DNA of 5,003 nt, from NCBI GenBank assembly GCA_003551745.1, contig PUNI01000289.1, forward strand, positions 1 to 5,003, written 5' to 3'. The translations under genes were made by a program, and so were the position numbers. Of the stretch, positions 1 through 5,003 are shown piece after piece. This stretch comes from Paracoccaceae bacterium (GTDB lineage: Bacteria; Pseudomonadota; Alphaproteobacteria; Rhodobacterales; Rhodobacteraceae). Below the pieces are notes generated by a model that was not told the origin of the DNA, searched no databases, and saw nothing but the letters and a program-made list of their open reading frames with translations. Position 1 is the first letter of the stretch. Each line of letters starts with the position of its first letter.

Positions 1-380
1 CGCGGCCCAAGGGCATGTTCCGCATTCACCTCGGCGAAGCCGCCGCCGGCGCGCCACCGGTCGAGCTGGGCGCGGCTGGGGGCGGAGAACACCCGCGATC
101 CGGCCGCCCGCAGCCCGTCGGCAGCCATCGCGGCAAGAACCGCCCGCGCCGCGCGGTCGGCCGCACGGCCCCCGGCGCGCGGTGCACCGTCGAGCCCGAT
201 CGGCGTGTCGACGCCGAGCACCACATGCCCGTCGGCGGCGTCGGCGAGATCGGCGCTGACCGCAGTACGCGCCTGCCCGAATGCGCCCACCGGGGCGCTG
301 ACCATGAGCCAGCCGCCGCGGCAGCCGTCGGCGCCGGCGACCTGCATCCGCCCTGGCCCCAATCTAGCGGCCGCGTCCAT
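1..380 (-). CDS. DUF429 family protein, predicted RNase H-fold nuclease (partial, C-terminus beyond left edge)
   Basis: The first 126 codons of a leftward gene are visible and stay open to the edge. Seen in the sequence: GADGCRGGW (residues 16-24), GVDTPIGL (56-63), an Arg/Asp-rich stretch RAADRAAR (72-79) and SRVFSAPSR (95-103). In that order these are the N-terminal hallmarks of the DUF429 family, which is predicted to have an RNase H fold. Asp18 and Asp58 would be the acidic active-site positions. No substrate is established for the family, so function remains open. The ATG at 380 has GAGG six bases upstream, inside the pckA stop region. A second in-frame ATG at 347 sits closer to the conserved domain and is an alternative start. 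The gene begins 8 bp after the pckA stop, so it is probably cotranscribed with pckA. Family assignment is fairly sure; the start choice is not. Confidence 0.8.
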   Translation of the reverse strand, partial: MDAAARLGPGRMQVAGADGCRGGWLMVSAPVGAFGQARTAVSADLADAADGHVVLGVDTPIGLDGAPRAGGRAADRAARAVLAAMAADGLRAAGSRVFSAPSRAQLDRWRAGGGFAEVNAEHALGP

Positions 381-388
381 CCCGGGCC

Positions 389-1987
<1,599 letters not shown>

Positions 1988-2054
1988 CCTGCTGCTCCCG
2001 TTTCCGGCCGCGACGGAACTCGCGCGCCCCGACCGCAATGCCCCCATGCAATAC

Positions 2055-2064
2055 CTGGCGCCAG
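2055..2064. repeat. CTGGCGCCAG palindrome in the pckA 5' leader
   Basis: A perfect 10-bp palindrome followed on the plus strand by a run of GCC triplets (2072-2083). If pckA starts near 2107, both lie within its untranslated leader, 67 or more bases before the ATG. They might form structure in the RNA, but in DNA this GC-rich the significance is low. Confidence 0.25.
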
Positions 2065-2114
2065 AAACCCTGCCGCCGCCGCCGCGGTGCGACGCCTGTC
2101 ATCGACGCGGCAGG

Positions 2115-2143
2115 CTATAGCACAAAGGTCTCGCAAGGGAACA
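2115..2143 (-). promoter_or_regulatory. Candidate pckA promoter
   Basis: Read leftward, CTATAG (2120-2115) is a good alphaproteobacterial -10-like hexamer. At a 17-base spacing the -35 position would be TGTTCC (2143-2138), a poor match to TTGACA, which suggests dependence on an activator. Transcription would begin near 2107 and leave a leader of about 120 bases before the pckA ATG. The -35 position falls inside the spacer of the inverted repeat at 2132-2150. Because GCTATAGC is palindromic, the same hexamer could in principle serve the plus strand, but no -35 is seen there. Confidence 0.35.
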
Positions 2144-2150
2144 TCTTGCG
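2132..2150. repeat. Inverted repeat CGCAAG-N7-CTTGCG, candidate operator
   Basis: Perfect 6-bp arms at 2132-2137 and 2145-2150 are separated by seven bases. A third half-site, CGCAA, occurs at 2163-2167. The repeat overlaps the position where a -35 element for pckA would lie, as expected of an operator or activator site. The short arms and the lack of a U-tract argue against a terminator. The binding protein is unknown. Confidence 0.4.
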
Positions 2151-2212
2151 GACAGCCGTTAGCGCAACCAGTCGCGGACCGCCCAGACGGCGGCGCGATC
2201 GGTCGCGGCTTA

Positions 2213-2225
2213 GGCAATTGTTGCC
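2213..2225. repeat. Palindrome GGCAATTGTTGCC, candidate operator upstream of chvI
   Basis: A 13-bp near-palindrome with 5-bp arms (GGCAA and TTGCC) around a TTG centre, 118 bases upstream of the chvI ATG. Its size and symmetry fit a dimeric regulator site. No family of regulator can be named from the sequence alone. Confidence 0.3.
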
Positions 2226-2245
2226 GATTTCCGCCCATCCTCCGC

Positions 2246-2279
2246 GAATCGGGCGGCACGCCGCCAATCGGGTTGATTC
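2246..2279. repeat. Nested repeats upstream of chvI (AATCGGG direct repeat, GGCGGC-AC-GCCGCC inverted repeat)
   Basis: AATCGGG occurs at 2247-2253 and 2266-2272, 19 bases apart start to start. Between and overlapping them is the perfect inverted repeat GGCGGC (2252-2257) / GCCGCC (2260-2265). GAATC (2246-2250) and GATTC (2275-2279) form outer arms, and an inverted CCGATT lies at 2224-2229. OmpR-type regulators such as ChvI usually bind direct repeats about 10-20 bp apart, so autoregulation is a possible reading, but this is inference. Confidence 0.3.
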
Positions 2280-2293
2280 CACCACTGGGAGCC

Positions 2294-2344
2294 ATGAAAA
2301 TGTTCGGAAAAACGCTTGGCCGAGCGACAAGGGGGCGGGTCTGA
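2294..2344 (+). CDS. Possible short leader ORF (14-16 codons) overlapping the chvI start
   Basis: From the ATG at 2294 the frame encodes [16 protein letters not shown] and stops at TGA 2342-2344. The A of that stop is the first base of the chvI ATG, giving TGATG, a typical re-initiation junction. GGGAG (2287-2291) is 8 bases before the second ATG at 2300, which would make a 14-residue peptide. The chvI ribosome site lies inside this ORF, so its translation could open or pass ribosomes to chvI. The peptide is strongly basic and resembles nothing I know. A chance ORF is a real possibility at this length. Confidence 0.3.
   Translation: MKMFGKTLGRATRGRV
2329..2335 (+). promoter_or_regulatory. 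chvI ribosome binding site AAGGGGG
   Basis: AAGGGGG lies 8 bases before the ATG at 2344. This fixes the chvI start and rules against the 102-codon upstream extension of the reading frame, which has no family sequence. Confidence 0.7.
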
Positions 2345-3045
2345 TGTCGCGCATCGCGCTGGTCGACGACGACCGCAACATTCTCACCTCGGTCGCGATG
2401 ACGCTGGAGGCCGAGGGTTTCGAGGTGGAGACCTTCAACGACGGGCAGTCGGCGCTCGACGCCTTCAGCCGCCGCATGCCGGACATGGCCGTGCTCGACA
2501 TCAAGATGCCGCGGATGGACGGAATGGATCTCCTGCAGCGGCTGCGCCAGAAGACGACGATCCCGATCATCTTCCTGACCTCGAAGGACGACGAGATCGA
2601 CGAGGTTCTGGGCCTGCGCATGGGCGCGGACGATTACGTCAAGAAGCCCTTCTCGCAGCGGCTTCTGGTGGAGCGGATCCGGGCGCTGCTGCGACGGCAG
2701 GAGGTGCTGAGCACGGGCGACATGCCGGCGGCCGAGGAATCGCGGGCGCTGGTCCGCGGCAGCCTGACGATGGATCCGCTGCGCCATGCGGTCGTGTGGA
2801 AGGGCCGCGACGTGACGCTGACGGTCACCGAGTTCCTGCTCCTGCAGGCTCTGGCGCAGCGGCCCGGCTTCGTGAAGAGCCGCGACCAGTTGATGGACGT
2901 GGCCTATGACGATCAGGTCTATGTTGACGACCGCACGATCGACAGCCACATCAAACGTCTGCGCAAGAAGCTGCGGGCCGTCGATCCGGAGTTCGCGGCG
3001 ATCGAGACGCTCTACGGCATCGGATACCGCTACAACGAGGAATGA
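2344..3045 (+). CDS. chvI: Response regulator ChvI, OmpR/PhoB family
   Basis: A 233-aa cytoplasmic DNA-binding response regulator, the partner of the adjacent kinase ChvG. The receiver domain spans about residues 1-118, with the acidic pocket at Asp8-Asp10, phosphoacceptor Asp52 ([11 protein letters not shown]), Thr79 (FLTS) and Lys101 (VKKPF). The winged-helix output domain spans about 135-231, with the recognition region [17 protein letters not shown] (195-211) and the closing GIGYRY (225-230). All conserved residues are present. Both the match and its position beside pckA, chvG and hprK identify ChvI rather than another OmpR-type regulator. In rhizobia and Agrobacterium the pair controls responses to acid and envelope stress, exopolysaccharide and virulence genes. 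The stop codon overlaps the chvG ATG (ATGA at 3042-3045). Confidence 0.95.
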   Translation: MSRIALVDDDRNILTSVAMTLEAEGFEVETFNDGQSALDAFSRRMPDMAVLDIKMPRMDGMDLLQRLRQKTTIPIIFLTSKDDEIDEVLGLRMGADDYVKKPFSQRLLVERIRALLRRQEVLSTGDMPAAEESRALVRGSLTMDPLRHAVVWKGRDVTLTVTEFLLLQALAQRPGFVKSRDQLMDVAYDDQVYVDDRTIDSHIKRLRKKLRAVDPEFAAIETLYGIGYRYNEE

Positions 3046-4769
3046 CGCTGGCGCCGGGCATCGACACCCACCCCCCACGCCCGGCGCCCGCGCCGCCCGA
3101 GACGTTGCTCGGCGAGGACTGGGACCGGCAGAGCGCGGGGGCCGCGCCGCGACGGCGGCAGCCGCGGCGCGGCTACATCGCCCTGAACCGCTCGCCGCTG
3201 GCGCGCAAGATCATCATCTTCAACCTGCTGGCGCTGATGGTGCTGCTGGCAGGCCTTCTGTTTCTCAACCCGTTCCGCGACGGGCTGGTGCAGCAGCGCG
3301 GCGCGGCCCTGGTCGCGCAGGCCGAGCTGATCGCCGGCGTGCTGGCAGCCGAGCGCGGCCCGGGCGCGGCCGAGGCCGTTGGGCCGGCGGCACCGCCGGT
3401 TGCGGCCGCCGCGAGCGCGCTGGACCGGCTCGCACTGCGCGAGGGCGTGGAGGTCTTTCTCTTCGACGCCCTGGGCGCGCTGCGCGACAGCCGGGTCGGC
3501 AGCCGCCCGGCGCCCGAGGTGACGGGAATGGACCGCGGCCCGCAGAGCACACTGATCACCGATGGTCTGAACACGATCTGGGAATCCCTCTCCGGCCTCC
3601 TTCCGGACGACGGGCAGTCCAGCCCCGGGCTGGGCCATGCCGACATGGCCCAGCGGTTGGCCGTCGCCGCGCTGGCAGGCGAGACCCGGCTGGAGACCTC
3701 CCGCGATGGCGTCGGCAGCACCATCTTCACCGTTGCAGCCCCGATCCGCGCGGACGGCCGGATCGTCGGCGCCGTTGCGCTGACCAGCGCCGCCGGCGAG
3801 ATCGACCGGCTGGTGCGCAACGAGCGCGAGCAGGTGCTGCAGATCTTCGTGCTCGCACTCCTCGTCTCGATCGGGCTCAGCCTCGTTCTGGCCTCGACCA
3901 TCGCCAACCCGATCTCCGATCTCGCGGCCGCCGCCGAGAGCGGGCACGAGCGCAGCACCCGCAGCGTAGGCCCCGGCCGCGTGCGCATCCCCGACCTCGC
4001 TGCCCGCCCCGACGAGATCGGCCGGCTGTCGGTCGCCATGCGCGGCATGGTCGCGGCCCTCTACGACCGCATCGAGGCCAACGAGCAGTTCGCCGCCGAC
4101 GTCGCCCACGAGATCAAGAACCCGCTGGCCAGCCTGCGCTCGGCGGTGGGCACACTGCGGGTGGCGCAGCGCGACGACCAGCGCGCCAAGCTGCTTGACG
4201 TGATCGAAGACGACGTGCGGCGGCTCGACCGCTTGGTCTCGGACATCTCGAACGCCTCGCGGATCGACAGCGAGTTGGTGAAGGAGCAGGAGGAAAACGT
4301 CGATCTGCTGCGCCTGCTGCGCAGCCTCGCCAACCACCTCGGCCGGGAGGCCGAAGCGCGGGGCGTCGCTTTCATCACCGATCTGCCCGAGGGGGCGATC
4401 ACGCTGCAGGGGCTGGAGGCGCGGCTCGCGCAGGTCTTCGTGAACCTGATCGGCAATGCGATCTCCTTCTGCGAGGAGGGCGACGCGGTGCGGGTCTGGG
4501 CGCGGCGGCGCGACAACCGGGTTCTGGTGGTGGTGGAGGACACCGGGCCCGGCATCCCCGAAGCGGCGCTGACCAAGATCTTCAAGCGATTCTACTCCGA
4601 ACGCCCCGCGGCGGAGTTCGGCAAGCACTCGGGCCTCGGCCTCGCGATCTCCAAGCAGATCGTCGAGGCCCATGGCGGCGTGATCTGGGCCGAGAACATC
4701 CGCCCGACCAAGGCCGACGCCGCCTCCGACCCGCTGGGCGCGCGCTTCGTCGTCGGCCTGCCGCTGTGA
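3042..4769 (+). CDS. chvG: Sensor histidine kinase ChvG
   Basis: A 575-aa inner-membrane kinase that phosphorylates ChvI. Layout: a cytoplasmic Pro/Ala/Arg-rich tail (1-54), membrane segment 1 (about 56-75), a periplasmic sensing domain (about 77-263), membrane segment 2 (about 266-287), HAMP (about 288-345), dimerisation/phosphoacceptor domain with VAHEIKNPL (354-362, His356), and a catalytic ATPase domain with N box NLIGN (468-472), G1 box DTGPGIP (500-506), F box IFKRF (513-517) and G2 box [10 protein letters not shown] (527-536). Length and order match the ChvG family. The ATG at 3042 overlaps the chvI stop by 4 bp. GAGGA directly abuts it, too close for an efficient ribosome site, so translation probably depends on coupling to chvI. 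The segment at about 104-126 is an Ala/Pro/Gly-rich low-complexity stretch within the periplasmic part. Confidence 0.95.
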   Translation: MTLAPGIDTHPPRPAPAPPETLLGEDWDRQSAGAAPRRRQPRRGYIALNRSPLARKIIIFNLLALMVLLAGLLFLNPFRDGLVQQRGAALVAQAELIAGVLAAERGPGAAEAVGPAAPPVAAAASALDRLALREGVEVFLFDALGALRDSRVGSRPAPEVTGMDRGPQSTLITDGLNTIWESLSGLLPDDGQSSPGLGHADMAQRLAVAALAGETRLETSRDGVGSTIFTVAAPIRADGRIVGAVALTSAAGEIDRLVRNEREQVLQIFVLALLVSIGLSLVLASTIANPISDLAAAAESGHERSTRSVGPGRVRIPDLAARPDEIGRLSVAMRGMVAALYDRIEANEQFAADVAHEIKNPLASLRSAVGTLRVAQRDDQRAKLLDVIEDDVRRLDRLVSDISNASRIDSELVKEQEENVDLLRLLRSLANHLGREAEARGVAFITDLPEGAITLQGLEARLAQVFVNLIGNAISFCEEGDAVRVWARRRDNRVLVVVEDTGPGIPEAALTKIFKRFYSERPAAEFGKHSGLGLAISKQIVEAHGGVIWAENIRPTKADAASDPLGARFVVGLPL

Positions 4770-5003
4770 GTGCGCCGGGCGGCCGCGACGCGTCCGCCGG
4801 TCCGGAGACGATCCATGCCAGCACGGTCGCGCTGCCGGTCGCGCGCGGTTCGGCCCCGGCGCTGCTGCTTCTGGGCCCGTCGGGCTCGGGCAAGTCGGGG
4901 CTGGCGCTGCAACTGATCGCGCTTGGCGCGCGGCTGGTGGCCGACGACCGCACCTGCCTCGCCCGCCGCGGGGATCTGCTGATCGCCTCGGCCCCGCCGG
5001 CGA
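4766..5003 (+). CDS. hprK: HPr kinase/phosphorylase, short alphaproteobacterial form (partial, C-terminus beyond right edge)
   Basis: The first 79 codons are visible. Residues 15-27 (TIHASTVALPVAR) lead directly into Walker A GPSGSGKS (37-44), then LALQLIALGARLVADDR (46-62) with Asp60/Asp61. This is how the short alphaproteobacterial HprK begins: only the kinase domain, without the N-terminal domain of the Firmicutes enzyme. The enzyme uses ATP to phosphorylate a serine on HPr and so tunes the phosphotransferase system to metabolic state. The GTG at 4766 overlaps the chvG stop as GTGA, lacks a clear ribosome site, and is chosen for its frame and coupling. Genes for RapZ, EIIA and HPr usually follow in this order, but they lie outside the window. 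The HPr-serine and phosphorylase motifs cannot be checked because the gene is cut. Confidence 0.9.
   Translation, partial: MSAPGGRDASAGPETIHASTVALPVARGSAPALLLLGPSGSGKSGLALQLIALGARLVADDRTCLARRGDLLIASAPPA

Larger units (their letters stand above)
1988..2343. promoter_or_regulatory. Divergent pckA / chvI intergenic regulatory region
   Basis: These 356 bases separate two divergent start codons and hold no convincing protein gene apart from a possible short leader ORF next to chvI. They must contain the promoters for both transcription units. Seen here: a GCTATAGC palindrome (2114-2121), inverted repeats at 2132-2150, 2213-2225 and 2252-2265, a direct repeat of AATCGGG (2247-2253 and 2266-2272), and a CTGGCGCCAG palindrome (2055-2064) in the pckA leader. 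The stretch from about 2101 to 2310 is less GC-rich than the flanking genes. No recognisable riboswitch or intrinsic terminator was seen. Which elements are bound, and by which regulator, is not visible from the sequence. Confidence 0.75.

Noticed and set aside
1988..2047. A 20-codon N-terminal extension of pckA from an ATG at 2047
   Set aside because: The extension is not family-like, while the ATG at 1987 has a good ribosome site and gives the normal length.
2252..2265. GGCGGC-AC-GCCGCC as an intrinsic terminator
   Set aside because: The two-base loop is too small for a hairpin without opening arm pairs, there is no T-tract, and no gene ends nearby.
2038..2343. A 102-codon N-terminal extension of chvI
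   Set aside because: The receiver domain starts at once from the ATG at 2344, which has a strong ribosome site; the upstream residues are Arg/Pro-rich noise.
3030..4673. A 547-codon open frame on the minus strand opposite chvG
   Set aside because: It is antisense to a complete histidine kinase with all motifs; the translation has no domain and has the composition of a GC-rich shadow.

Overview
The window is a compact, very GC-rich (roughly two-thirds or more G+C by eye) stretch of an alphaproteobacterial chromosome. Gene order and protein sequences point to the Rhodobacterales. The order is pckA, read leftward and divergent from chvI-chvG-hprK read rightward, which is the arrangement known from many alphaproteobacteria. 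No mobile element, CRISPR array, rRNA or tRNA is visible, and codon and base use look uniform throughout.

Left part (1-1987, minus strand): an ATP-dependent phosphoenolpyruvate carboxykinase gene (pckA, 532 aa, all catalytic motifs present), followed 8 bp downstream by the 5' part of a DUF429 gene that runs off the left edge. Centre (1988-2343): a 356-bp divergent regulatory region with a -10-like hexamer toward pckA, several short inverted and direct repeats that look like operators, and a possible 14-16 codon leader ORF whose stop overlaps the chvI start as TGATG. Right part (2344-5003, plus strand): chvI (response regulator), chvG (sensor histidine kinase) and the start of hprK (short alphaproteobacterial HPr kinase), each overlapping the next by 4 bp (ATGA, then GTGA), so almost certainly one translationally coupled operon.

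Functionally the block links envelope and acid sensing (ChvG-ChvI) with carbon and nitrogen status (HprK, normally followed by EIIA and HPr genes of an incomplete phosphotransferase system) and with gluconeogenesis (PckA). In Agrobacterium, pckA is a known acid-induced target of ChvG-ChvI, so control of the divergent promoter by ChvI is a reasonable inference here.

I found no evidence for a wholly new system. The items most worth a second look are the intergenic inverted repeats, the putative chvI leader peptide and the tight coupling of the DUF429 gene to pckA.
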